Shown here: positions 54,856 through 64,000 of the stretch, one piece after another
Numbering within the stretch: the stretch's first letter is position 1
Layout of the letters: the number at the start of each line of letters is the position of its first letter
Origin: CBDFLD01 sp965249005
GTDB taxonomy: Bacteria; Acidobacteriota; UBA6911
Assembly (NCBI GenBank): GCA_965249005.1
Contig: CBDFLD010000017.1
Span: forward strand, 124,001-188,000
DNA: 64,000 bases
Direction: 5' to 3'
Translations under genes and position numbers: made by a program
The notes under the pieces: generated by a model
The model's database searches: none
What the model saw: the letters and a program-made list of their open reading frames with translations, nothing else
What the model was told of the DNA's origin: nothing

Positions 54856-55977
54856 ATGAGGAGGAAAAACGTGAGGCACGGCTTGAGAACCTACTTCATT
54901 ATGTTCACCCTGTTAGTTAGTGTCGCTCCCATAACCGCAGAATCTCTTGATTTCTTCGTGCCGATTAAGTTTCCTGGCGCATTCGAAACTTACGCCAATG
55001 GTATCAATGAATCTGGAGACATCGTTGGTCACTACTCTGCGGGTGGAACGCACGGTTTTTTGCGAAGCAACAGTGGCTCCTTCGTCACTATTGATTTTCC
55101 TGGCGCTTTTGAAACCATAGCCTATCGTATCAACGAATCTGGAGACATCGTTGGTCGCTACATTGATGGAAGTGGAGCGCACGGCTTTTTGCGAAGCAAC
55201 AGTGGCTCCTTTAGCACTATTGATGTTCCTGGTTCCAATGCCACTACAGCCTTCGGCATCAATGAATTTGGAGATATCGTTGGTACATACAATGGCGTCC
55301 AGGGCTTTGTAAGAAGCAACAGTGGCGTCTTCACCACTTTTGGTTTTCCTGCTTCTAGCAGGACACAGGCCGAAGGCATTAACGAATCTGGCGACGTTGT
55401 CGGTTTCTACCGCACAGCAACCGACCATGGTTTTCTACGAAGCAACAGTGGCTCCTTCGTCACTATTGATTTTCCTGGTTCCAACCGAACTTACGCCATT
55501 GATATCATCGAGTCAGGAGACATCGTTGGTTCCTACCGTGATACAGGTGGGATCTTCCATGGTTTTTTACGCAGCAACAGCGGCACTTTCAGCGCTTTTG
55601 ATTTTCCTAACTCCATTTTCACCGAAGCCTTCGGCATCAATGAATTTGGAGATATCGTTGGTCATTACCAAGATACAGGTGGAAGCTTCCATGGTTTTTT
55701 GCTAATCGAAAGTGACGACCCTTGTACGCTCACAACGACGCTCGTCCCGATTGTAGTGTCCTTGAACCTGCAACAAGGCATCGAGAACAGCCTCCTGAAT
55801 AAGTTGGATAACGCGATCAACAAGTTGGAACAGGGGAACGTGAATGCTGCGATCAACCAGCTTGGAGCCTTCATCAACGAGGTCGAGGCTCAGCGTGGCA
55901 AGAAGATTACCGAGGCCGATGCGGATTTCCTTGTTGCCTCCGCACAGGCCATCATTGATCTGTTGATCAGCGGGTGA
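54856..55977 (+). CDS. Secreted HAF-repeat protein
   Basis: This is a 373-residue exported protein with AGGAGG before the ATG and a signal peptide (IMFTLLVSVAPITAES). Residues about 25-290 hold six tandem repeats of some 45 residues with the pattern INESGDIVG-Y...HGFLRSNSGSFxTIDFPG, the extracellular HAF repeat, expected to form a beta-propeller-like fold. The last 80 residues are helical (NKLDNAINKLEQGNVNAAIN, then ITEADADFLVASAQAIIDLL), a FIVAR-like tail seen in bacterial surface proteins. The binding target is unknown. Confidence 0.8.
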   Translation: MRRKNVRHGLRTYFIMFTLLVSVAPITAESLDFFVPIKFPGAFETYANGINESGDIVGHYSAGGTHGFLRSNSGSFVTIDFPGAFETIAYRINESGDIVGRYIDGSGAHGFLRSNSGSFSTIDVPGSNATTAFGINEFGDIVGTYNGVQGFVRSNSGVFTTFGFPASSRTQAEGINESGDVVGFYRTATDHGFLRSNSGSFVTIDFPGSNRTYAIDIIESGDIVGSYRDTGGIFHGFLRSNSGTFSAFDFPNSIFTEAFGINEFGDIVGHYQDTGGSFHGFLLIESDDPCTLTTTLVPIVVSLNLQQGIENSLLNKLDNAINKLEQGNVNAAINQLGAFINEVEAQRGKKITEADADFLVASAQAIIDLLISG

Positions 55978-56027
55978 CAGCTTCATCAGCGGCAAAGAAA
56001 TGGGCGCCATAATAGAAGAAACTCCGA

Positions 56028-56059
56028 AGCTGTGTGGGACTATAGCTGTGTGGGACTAT
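56028..56059 (+). repeat. Perfect tandem 16-bp duplication
   Basis: AGCTGTGTGGGACTAT occurs twice in direct succession. It may be a slippage or excision scar. The surrounding 55978-56195 has no gene I trust. Confidence 0.7.
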
Positions 56060-56195
56060 TTCTTAGAGCGTAGCTATCGAGCGTTCTGGGTGAAGCCTGT
56101 CCATTCGGAGGCAGCCAAATCCATCAGAGATATGGAGCCGTGGGCGGAGCGGAGCGAATCCGGACTGTACGACCCTTTGTGCGAATCGCTGTTGC

Positions 56196-56267
56196 TTAAC
56201 GCATCCGGTATTTTGTGATTTTGAGATTCACGCCGCGAGTTGGTTTGTCGGGTGTTCCGCCTCTTAG
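56196..56267 (-). pseudogene. HIRAN-domain gene, 3' end (split by IS5)
   Basis: The minus strand reads LRGGTPDKPTRGVNLKITKY followed by RMR and TAA, a typical end of HIRAN-domain proteins. It joins the 5' part at 57601 through the TTAG duplicated by the IS5 element, giving ITDLRGGTPDKPTRG in frame. Confidence 0.65.
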
Positions 56268-57600
56268 CAGGATGCTGAAAAACTCCAACTAAATCGGTTT
56301 TCGTGCATCTTCAATATGAACCCTCTTATTGATGATTCCTTCGAGGAGAAACCGATGCGCGGACCGGACGAAAAGCAAGACGGGATGTTCAGCTACATCT
56401 CGGCCGAGAAACGAGTGCCGAACGAACACCCGCTGAGATCCATTCGAACCATGGTCGATGTCATTCTGCAAGAACTGTCGCCTCGATTCGAGGTTCTTTA
56501 CGCAAAAGTCGGCCGTCCTTCGGTGGCTCCGGAGAAGTTGCTCCGAGCCTTGTTGCTTCAGGTCTTGTACTCGGTCCGGAGCGAACGGATGCTCATGGAG
56601 CAGTTGGACTACAATCTTCTGTACCGTTGGTTCGTTGGTTTGAGCATGGATGATCCGATCTGGGACGCGACCGTCTTCAGCAAGAATCGGGACCGACTTC
56701 TGGAGGGAGACATCGCCAGGGCCTTCTTTGAACGCGTCCTTTGCCACGCCCGTGCTCAGAGCATCCTGTCGGACGAGCATTTTACAGTGGATGGGACCCT
56801 GGTAGAGGCATGGGCAGGACAGAAAAGCTTCAAGAAGAAAGGTAGCCGCCCCAGCAAGCCGACGGATGGTTCTGGAAATCCAACGGTGGATTTCAAGGGT
56901 GAGAAGAGATCGAATGATACGCATCAGTCGACGACGGATCCAGATGCCCGTCTGTACAAAAAGGCCAAAGGCCAGCAGTCGAAGTTGTGCTACCTGGGCC
57001 ATGTCACGATGGAAAACCGAAACGGTCTTGCGGTGAATGTGCGGGTCACGCGGGCAACGGGAACAGCAGAACGGGAAGCTGCGCTGGATATGCTTGACGA
57101 TCTGCCCGGCAGAAATCAAATTACCGTAGGTGCAGACAAGGCCTACGACACGAAAGCATTTATCAGAGAGAGTCGACGTCGCAAGGTGACTCCACACGTG
57201 GCGCAGAATAACAAAAACCGTAGGAGCGCCATTGACGAGAGAACGACCCGCCATCCGGGCTACGCCGTCAGTCAGAGAAAACGCAAGCGGGTTGAGGAGA
57301 TCTTTGGTTGGCTGAAAACTGTGGGTATGTTGCGTAAGACAAGACATCGTGGTGTGGACCGTGTCGGCTGGATGTTCACTTTCGGAGTGGCTGCCTACAA
57401 CCTTGTCCGGATGAGAAACCTGATGGAGGCAAAGCCGTGATTGGAGCAGGGTGGACTTCGTCCGAGCATTTGATGAGCGGCCTAACGCATGCGCCGTGCC
57501 AATCCAGACCCTCATATCCCCTGCCAAAATAGAGTCAATCGATGCCGAAGTTCATGTTCGGAAACAATCTCGGCACAAAACCGGATTTTTCATCAGCCTG
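56268..57600 (+). mobile_element. IS5-family element (1333 bp, TTAG target duplication)
   Basis: The ends CAGGATGCTGAAAAACTCC and, reversed, CAGGCTGATGAAAAATCCG form inverted repeats. TTAG is duplicated at 56264-56267 and 57601-57604. It is inserted in a HIRAN-domain gene. Confidence 0.9.
56355..57440 (+). CDS. IS5-family transposase
   Basis: This is a 361-residue DDE transposase with an N-terminal DUF772-type domain (LLRALLLQVLYSVRSERMLM, LLYRWFVGLSMDDPIWDATV), Asp in FTVDGTLVEAWAGQKSF, Asp in QITVGADKAYDTKAFI and Glu in KRKRVEEIFGWLKTVG. The ATG at 56355 has GAGGAGAAA upstream; the frame is open from 56316. Intact. A 412-residue antisense frame over it is a shadow. Confidence 0.92.
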   Translation: MRGPDEKQDGMFSYISAEKRVPNEHPLRSIRTMVDVILQELSPRFEVLYAKVGRPSVAPEKLLRALLLQVLYSVRSERMLMEQLDYNLLYRWFVGLSMDDPIWDATVFSKNRDRLLEGDIARAFFERVLCHARAQSILSDEHFTVDGTLVEAWAGQKSFKKKGSRPSKPTDGSGNPTVDFKGEKRSNDTHQSTTDPDARLYKKAKGQQSKLCYLGHVTMENRNGLAVNVRVTRATGTAEREAALDMLDDLPGRNQITVGADKAYDTKAFIRESRRRKVTPHVAQNNKNRRSAIDERTTRHPGYAVSQRKRKRVEEIFGWLKTVGMLRKTRHRGVDRVGWMFTFGVAAYNLVRMRNLMEAKP

Positions 57601-57885
57601 TTAGGTCCGTTATTTCGGCATCCACTCGCGAGCCCTTATCCAGACGTGGGGCTATTTCTTGGAAAACTTGATGGGGCAGGTATCCAATCTGCCCTCCGCT
57701 TTGCCCGGCAGACTTTCACGGCGATCGAGCTTGTCCGGTTCGCGAACGAGTACGAGCTCCTCTCCGACATGGCATCGAGCGATTGTCTCTTGGCGGCTGG
57801 TACCGTTATCGTTCGCGTAGGAGACCCCAGCTACTTTGGTGTGGAATGGGGTCTGACCGTCGGGTAAGGTTGAGTCACGACTCAC
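57601..57885 (-). pseudogene. HIRAN-domain gene, 5' part, two frameshifts
   Basis: From a GTG at 57885 the minus strand reads TPFHTKVAGVSYANDNGTSR, ARCHVGEELVLVREPD, then in the next frame AVKVCR, and in the third QIGYLPHQVFQEIAPRLDKG and SRVDAEITDL. This is the full HIRAN consensus in order, with two one-base shifts near 57725 and 57745. HIRAN domains bind 3' DNA ends in helicases and also occur alone. It starts 52 bases after the helicase-nuclease gene on the same strand, so the two were probably one operon. Confidence 0.65.
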
Positions 57886-57937
57886 TCGCGTTACATTGTC
57901 CTACAACTTTGCGAGACACGGACTGATGTGCTGGAGT

Positions 57938-59047
57938 CTACTCATCTTTAAGCAACGGGTGTGCAAAACCCTTCTTGATTAACTCGTGGTACAAATCGCT
58001 GGCTCGTGCGGCGAGTCTGTTGTCTATTGCTTCGTTCTGTCGCAACTTGGACCCTACGTTCACCAATGTAGACCGATCCATTGGACTCAAAGCGCTATTT
58101 TCTTTGGCCCAATTCGCCATGGCAAACCACACCTCCGGTCTGAGGTCGATGTTTCCAACTGGTTTGGTTTCCGATTCATTTGTTGACGCGTTCTCCGAGG
58201 CCTTGCTATCAGCACTTGATTCCGTCACGTGCCGGGGGGTTGGGGTTACTTTTCTACCCACCGCCATGGTCCTTTCCATCGTCGCTGGTTGCACAACTCC
58301 TTCTGTTTCCGCACGGGAATCTATGCTGAAATCGACCTTGGGAACATATCCATCGACATAGGTTTGTTTCCCAAATGAAGCAGCAGTTGGCGTTATTCCG
58401 CGTAGCTCGAGCTCATCCCACAGCGACAATAGGGCTTTGTCCGGATCCAGATAGAATTCGCTTCCTCGGACTCTCCAGAATTTCCAACCACAACGGCGTA
58501 GGGTCCGTTCTCGCGCGATATCCTTCTCGTAGTTTTCTGGCCCGTGAAACTCATCACCGTCGCATTCGACCGCAAGTTGAGCGGATGATCCTTTCACTAC
58601 AAAATCGATTCGGTAGTTCGATACCCGAAATTGAGGAATGACTCGGTAACCACGGTTGGCAATTTCTAAGAACACGTCCAATTCAAACCAGCTTTCAAAC
58701 GGCCGCGGTGTTTTGTTCCTATGGCGGTTGCTCTTCCTGGCAAGCACACGGAGTTCTTCGAGACTCGTGTTATCGGGTCCAACTTGAGCCAGCGTCGGAT
58801 TGAGATAGTAGTTGAGCAAAGCATGTCGCAAACATGATGACGACAGTTCCGGTAGCTGGACAGAATGGAACAGCCACACCTGGTCTCTAGCTCGGCTTGC
58901 AGCGACGTTGAATCTTCGTTTATCTGCTTCTTTTGTAAGCGCACCGATCCTAACGTTTGGAGCTGCGACCATGCTCAAAAACATTACGTCTCGTTCATCA
59001 CCCTGGAAACTGTACGCATCGCCACAGATGATTCGACGTTCAGTGAA
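57938..59047 (-). pseudogene. SF1 helicase-nuclease, C-terminal part with Vsr-like nuclease
   Basis: The fragment begins ERRIICGDAYSFQGDERDVM and NVAASRARDQVWLFHS, helicase motifs V and VI. Next is a Vsr-like (DUF559/MTES_1575) nuclease domain: LAVECDGDEFHGPENYEKDI, then RERTLRRCGWKFWRVRGSEF, with the Asp and Glu-type catalytic pair and the GW-x-R tail of very-short-patch endonucleases. A linker and a last helical domain follow. The 5' part lies at 59609-63430. Removing the IS200 element between them joins the frames (1274 plus 369 residues). Confidence 0.75.
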
Positions 59048-59608
59048 TTACCCTCGCCTGAAGGCGAGGGCTTCGGTCGTCGGCTGAAGCCGACTAAAGG
59101 CCTCGCCTCATAGAATGGCCTATTCCGTTATCTTAAAGTCCCGGTCCTCCTGGGGCTCGACACCTTGTTGCTCAATGTACTGCTTGATCACTTCGTCCGT
59201 CACATTTCCTGTCGTACACACAAAGTACCCTCGTGCCCACAGGTGCCGGCCCCAGAACTCCCTTTGCACCGACCTATATTCCCTCATTAGATGGTGACTG
59301 CTCTTCCCCTTCACGGCCTGCATGATTCGGCTCGGCGACACCTGCGGCGGCATGCTCAACATCAAGTGCACATGATCTGGACTCACATTCCCTTTCACAA
59401 TCACCACATCCTCAGATGCACAGATCTCTCGGATCAGCTCTCTTGTCCTTCTGGCTATGTCCCCCTTCAGGACCGGCTTGCGGTACTTCGTGATAAACAC
59501 AAAGTGATATTGCAGCTCATAGACTGTGTGCGATCCTTTCCGGTATCTCGGCATGCATCATTGTACCGCAAGCCTCCTAAAGGCTTCGCCTGAAGGCGAG
59601 GGATTTCA
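59048..59608 (-). mobile_element. IS200/IS605-type element (about 561 bp)
   Basis: Each end carries a perfect hairpin with a TGAA loop: CCCTCGCC-TGAA-GGCGAGGG at 59051-59070, GTCGGC-TGAA-GCCGAC at 59079-59094 and TCGCC-TGAA-GGCGA at 59586-59599. There are no inverted repeats or target duplication, as expected of HUH transposons. The borders are those that restore the helicase frame and are inferred. Confidence 0.75.
59120..59554 (-). CDS. tnpA: IS200-type Y1 transposase TnpA
   Basis: This is a 144-residue HUH single-strand transposase: YELQYHFVFITKYRKPVLKG at the start, the HUH pair in SPDHVHLMLSMPP, and the nucleophile Tyr in EVIKQYIEQQGVE. The length is normal for TnpA. No tnpB gene accompanies it, so it is the IS200 type. 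It moves as single-stranded circles by recognising the end hairpins. Confidence 0.93.
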   Translation of the reverse strand: MPRYRKGSHTVYELQYHFVFITKYRKPVLKGDIARRTRELIREICASEDVVIVKGNVSPDHVHLMLSMPPQVSPSRIMQAVKGKSSHHLMREYRSVQREFWGRHLWARGYFVCTTGNVTDEVIKQYIEQQGVEPQEDRDFKITE

Positions 59609-62600
59609 CCCATCCCCGAGTGGGACATTAATTTCTTCTGCGTCTAGACAATCAAGAAGCATGCTCTCAATGACGTTTCCCTGAGTGTCGCCTTGTAATG
59701 AAATAACCCCCATAGTCTTGCCTTCATAATTTGGATCTTTGGAACAAGCTTGAATTGCGCGAACAACTAATTCAGCCTCTGGCCGATTGTGAGCTTTTGC
59801 TGATACCCCTTCCCGATAGCCTTCCCTGACATAGTGGGTAACGACTGGCTTCAGCCGTTCGGGGGGATATTGTCGCAAAGGGATGAGCGGGTTCTTTGCA
59901 TAACATAGGTCGTTGCTGAACCGGATGATTTCAGGCATACAGCGGAAATGCTCTCTAAGAACGATTCTATTTCCGTAACGAATCACTCCATGGTCAAAAA
60001 AACTACTCGTTGCCCCATATGAATCCGGATGGTCTATTCCATCAAGATGTTGTCTTTGGAGGAAATCAACATTATCTAGATTGACTCCGACCGCAGTGGG
60101 ACTGATCTGTTGATCGTCACCAACAACGACTACCTTTTTTGCCAGGTAAAGTAGCGTAAGAGCCTCAGGACCGCATTGTGAAGCCTCATCTACAATTACA
60201 ACGTCAAACATTTCGGGTTCTGGAGAGATTGTCTCAAAGACGCGATGTACTGGCATGACCCAGGCTGGAATGGCGCTCCGACACTCGTCCAAATGGTTTT
60301 GGGCATCCCTGCGGTATTTCCAAGCGTGCTTGCCAGTCCCTTTTCCAAATCTCTTTACTGCTTGTTGCCAAGCCATAAGGTGCTGACGCTGCCCTTCAGT
60401 CATGCGCTCAAAGAAAAATCGCCACGCTCTATCTGCTGCTAACCGTGCCGTGCATTCCTGGATTTCAGCCGTGACGTCGGAGATCTCCCGACGAAGTTCC
60501 TCCTCACTTTCCGCGCGTATATACTCTCTAAGCCAGGTAGACGCTCGACGCCAGTTCCAGGCATCCACCACCTGCGCAAGTTGCATCTCCCATTCCGCAT
60601 CAGAGGCGTGTTGAGCGAGCTCCTTCGCAAATAAGGGAACAACCATTCGTAGCTTTTCATGACGGTCCATTCGCATTCGAACCTTAGCTCCGTCAGCGGC
60701 AAGTGTGCTCAGAAACTCTGAGCTTTTCTTGTATGAGTCTGGATCACGGGCTAGGACAGAATTCTTGAGGTCAGATACGACGACGTGTGGATCCCGCAAT
60801 CCAAGGACTTTATCTAGTTCATCCTCGAGCTTTGCGAATCCGTTCCGAATATCTCTGAGAGTTTGCTCTTCTATCAATACTTTGAGTGAACCAATGATCT
60901 CATCCAGTACAGTCGCATCTTGCCATGGTAGGCCTCCCAAACCTTCTATGGCAGCGCATCTCTCCTTGGCGTGAATTAGTTTTGCTTCTATCTCCAAGAC
61001 CGAATCCAGGGCCTCCAGCTGCTCCTCCAGTTCAGAAAGCTGAGAAGCAAGCGATCCCTTAACTCGGTCGGCTTTACCTTCCCACGCAGACCAAAGACGA
61101 TCGACGACCCGATTCACTTCTATTGCTTCGATGAGCATTCTGAGATGCTCAGCATCATTGCAACGTCGCCCTTGAACTTTCACAGAATTAGGAATGTAAC
61201 GAGTGCGCCTGACAACTTTGGCGGCAAAGGGACCCCACCCTAGTCGGTTGCCAGCACCAAGGTGTGCCTTCAGATCATAAGCATCCGCCAGAAGTTGGTC
61301 ATCCGAGACTGTATCGGGCTTGCTGACCGAGTATGTATCAACCGCCTCAACTTGCTCGTCCAAATTGCGTAGACTCTCAGTGGTCACGCGGTGAAGGTGT
61401 TTCCAGGGTCTGTCGTGATCTGTCAAGATTCCCCGAATTGCAGAATCAATCCAGGGCAGTGGCCTACGTTTAATGTCCTGGATCGCTAATCGCAACTCCT
61501 TTATCGAATCAAAAAACTCAGTGACGGCTTCTCTTGGCGAATTCAGAAGAATTGAAAAACGAGGACTGTTCCTAACCTCTGATGCACTTTCCAACGATGC
61601 GCGCGCCCTTTGTTCTTCCTGAACAAGGGAGTTGAACAAGTTAACGTCCAGCAGCACATCAGGATCGGGAACACTCTGTTCTAGCTCGGCTAAACGATTC
61701 GCGTCGATTGAACGGAAACTCTCAAGTAACTCGTTGAAGCCTCGCGGTGGGAACGGTGGCTGCTCGTTTGGTTTGATTTCATCCTTCAGCCACTGAAAGC
61801 GAACCCTTTCAGTGGCAACTCTTGACGCGATTTGTTGCGCCGTTCCCTGATATGATCTATCTGCAACCTCGTGAACTTGGCTTTCTCGCTCACGGTAAGA
61901 GCGCAAGTCATTTTCAAGACCTGCGAGTCTTCCTTTTTTCTGGTTTAGTTCTTTTTCCAAACGATCAATTGAATTCTGGTTTGTCCCTGCGTTCCAACGC
62001 GCATAGCGACTACTGATCTCACTGACGCTTCCCTCAAGATTGCGTAGGGCTTTCCGATCGTTTCCGAGAACCGAGACGCATAATGGCGAAACTTCACCAG
62101 GAATCTTTTCATCCAGAACCTTCAGTGCCCTGGGCGTTTGCGCAGTGACAAGTACTCGATTACCCGTTGCGAGCAGGTGACAAATCAGATTGGCAATTGT
62201 ATGAGATTTGCCCGTACCCGGGGGGCCTTGAACCAAGATACCGCTCCTGTTGCGAAGGGTGTCGATAATGCGTCGCTGTTCCTCATTGGCCGGGAGGGGC
62301 AAGTAAGAGAGTTCTGGTAGCTTCGTGTCCTTCCCGCCTTCCCCTTGGACCCAATCCCTGTCCCTCCCATCGAACTCGTCCGCGTCACATACAAGCCGTA
62401 AGACTTCCTTAGGGATCTTTTGGCCAGGGTCTTGAACCGCATTCTTAATTTTCTCCAGGGCAGCGAGGATACTCTGCCCTCCCCGCTTACGAAGTATTAC
62501 TGCAGGCGCAAAAGTGACTTTCGGGGCAGATGTAGCACTGTCCGGTCGAGCCAGAGTTTTCTCGAACTCGCCTCTGTCACCCAACGATCGTGCCCAGCTG

Positions 62601-63430
62601 GTCATAAACGGAAACACGACAGACTTATCCCAGGGTGACTCGATGGCTGGAAGGAGCAATTCCACCAGCTGTTTTTGCTGCTCAACCGTGGGCCTTTCGT
62701 CGGGGTAGAGCATGTCCGTCTCAAGACTGAGCTTCGCTCCCTCAAAACCTGGTCTCAGTATAAACGAGCCGTTCTTTGAGTCGAATTCCAACGATGCTTG
62801 CGCAGTTAGAATGTGTCGTCTGATGGTGCCTGACTCTGTCTGCCATGTCAGATATCCAAGACCAACGACAAGTTCATATTGCTCACCCAGGCGCAGCACC
62901 TCTTGATGAATCTTGAACAAGCTCGCATAGCAATCTTGAACCGCCTGCCACTTCCGCTGCTCCTCGGCCCACGGCTTCCATTGCGTGTCAAGATAGACAC
63001 TCCAGGCCGCGCGCACCTCAGGATGATCCGTCAAATCTAGATAACTTTGCTCCGGGAATAGTTGGCCCCCGCTCGAGTCTGAGGCCTGCTGGTCGCGCAC
63101 AACAATTCGAGTCTTGATTTGGGGAACAGTGTCAGTTCCGTGCAAGTCAGCTGGGGTGATCCAATCGCGGCATTCGCGAGGTGGGACGGGCCACTCGGGG
63201 CTACGACGTCTCTTGATCGTAATCCAAGTATCTGGGTCGATTTCGCTTTCATCACCCCGAGCGATCGTGTAGCAGTCCGGATCAGCTGGCAAGCTATCGA
63301 ACCAAAACAACCGCTTGTATTGACTGATGTCACGGATGACCTTTGTTCGAAGTCGGACAAAATCCGATAGATACTCGAAGACTCTCAGTGCTCTGCCACG
63401 AAACACATCCGAGCTTTCGTCAAAGGACAT
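59609..63430 (-). pseudogene. SF1 helicase-nuclease, N-terminal and helicase core part
   Basis: 1274 codons from ATG 63430 to the IS200 border. The N-terminal 370 residues are an unassigned domain (RVFEYLSDFVRLRTKVIRDI). The helicase core follows: motif I LVQGPPGTGKSHTIANLI (near residue 402), Q-like ANEEQRRIIDTL before it, a long coiled-coil insertion (NRLEKELNQKKGRLAGLEND region), motif II DVVIVDEASQCGPEALT, motif III KVVVVGDDQQISPTAVG and motif IV REHFRCMPEIIRFSN. Motifs V and VI are in the other part. Proteins of this plan (SF1 helicase plus Vsr nuclease, as in the Hhe system) protect against phage. This copy stops prematurely at TGA 59606 inside the IS. Confidence 0.75.
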
Positions 63431-63840
63431 GGGGCCTCGCAAATGTGGCCGAATACTCCTTAAGGCTTTACCAATTGAGAAAACAGCACCCTTGGCCTAA
63501 GGCGGGCTGCTTGCTGTTCCGCATCCTTCCGTTTGGGGAAGTCGCTGAAGCATAGCCGTGGCGATGAGATTTAAACTAACTCATTTCGTCCAAAAAAAGT
63601 AATATTTTTGAACGAAGGAAATCTGGAGTGGCCTATTCCGCCTAGGATGAAACGCCCAACCCCTGGCAACGATCCAGCGGGAGAAACCGTTGAGGGATGA
63701 ATTCTGTGTCGGCCTCCCACCAGGCATGATCACGGGTCACGGATTGACTTTCCATTGTCACCCTGCTTAGAATCTTACACGCGCACGTTCAACTGTTTTA
63801 GTAGCTTGAGTTTGTCGAGTACACGCGGCCGGCCGTGTTG
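63431..63840. other. Intergenic, upstream of helicase-nuclease
   Basis: No gene recognised. An AT-rich patch near 63565-63625 (CTAACTCATTTCGTCC, AAAAAGTAATATTTTTG) could hold the promoter for the helicase gene on the minus strand. Confidence 0.4.
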
Positions 63841-64000
63841 TGTTAACGATCACTGAAAACCGTGCTTTTCTGAACACACGCCGGTTGTAAGGACTCAACA
63901 TCATCGTCGCCGGAGGCGACTGGGTGTGCACCGGGGCGGTGATCGACATCAATCCGGTTGCGCGTGACGGATCAAGGTTCCCCGACCGATGTTTCTGTGG
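63841..64000 (+). repeat. 160-bp direct repeat, copy 2 (runs off window)
   Basis: Nearly identical to 35906-36066, same orientation. It may continue beyond the window. Confidence 0.65.

Noticed and set aside
56289..57527. 412-residue open frame antisense to the IS5 transposase
   Set aside because: Shadow of the real transposase; no ribosome binding site or recognisable domain.

Overview
The window looks like an insertion-sequence-rich accessory part of a bacterial chromosome. The host is probably an environmental Gram-negative, and Acidobacteriota-like is my best guess. The reasons are a PilT-type ATPase, large secreted proteins with repeated beta-rich 'DGGGW/Y' modules, a HAF-repeat secreted protein and a heavy transposon load. 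Taxonomy is inference: there is no rRNA or marker gene here. Coding density is low and many genes are broken.

Layout. 1-11 kb is ordinary chromosome: a ribokinase behind a small secreted protein, a PilT-like ATPase overlapping a glycosyltransferase, a frameshifted secreted glycosidase-like protein, a sugar-type symporter and a class III aminotransferase. 10.9-12.5 kb is an integration hot spot with an integrase relic, tRNA-Lys(CUU) and a SIR2-domain gene. 12.7-20.3 kb holds IS1380-A, an unusual secreted-protein/HicA fusion overlapping hicB, and IS1380-B copy 1 inside a beheaded hydroxyacyl-CoA dehydrogenase. 20.3-27.1 kb is an integrated element at tRNA-Thr(CGU): regulators, a primase/helicase (frameshifted), a repeat cluster that could be an origin, a XRE repressor with an operator-overlapped promoter, and a tyrosine integrase. 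27.3-33.5 kb mixes gene remnants, a bacilliredoxin pair, an IS256 element and small membrane or coiled-coil genes. 33.6-52.1 kb is dominated by mobile DNA: two identical 2198-bp units of IS1380-B plus 537 bp of captured gene, an old IS1380-B relic, an IS21 element, and IS1380-A copy 2 with a second IS256 element nested inside it. 52.4-56 kb has small unknown genes and the HAF-repeat protein. 56.2-63.4 kb is a superfamily-1 helicase with a Vsr-like nuclease domain followed by a HIRAN-domain gene. The helicase is split by an IS200-type element and the HIRAN gene by an IS5 element.

Most informative points. (1) The IS1380-B units behave like ISEcp1: one true end, one alternative end 537 bp beyond the other inverted repeat, with a 5-bp target duplication at one copy. 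(2) The flanks of the third copy carry the missing partner of the original insertion duplication, so IS copies have recombined. (3) The helicase-nuclease plus HIRAN pair and the SIR2 gene are candidate phage-defence functions; the first is now disrupted. (4) A HicA toxin domain is fused in frame to a secreted protein and still overlaps its HicB antitoxin gene. The broken genes can be joined on paper at exact target-site duplications, which gives a relative history of insertions. No CRISPR array or rRNA gene was seen.
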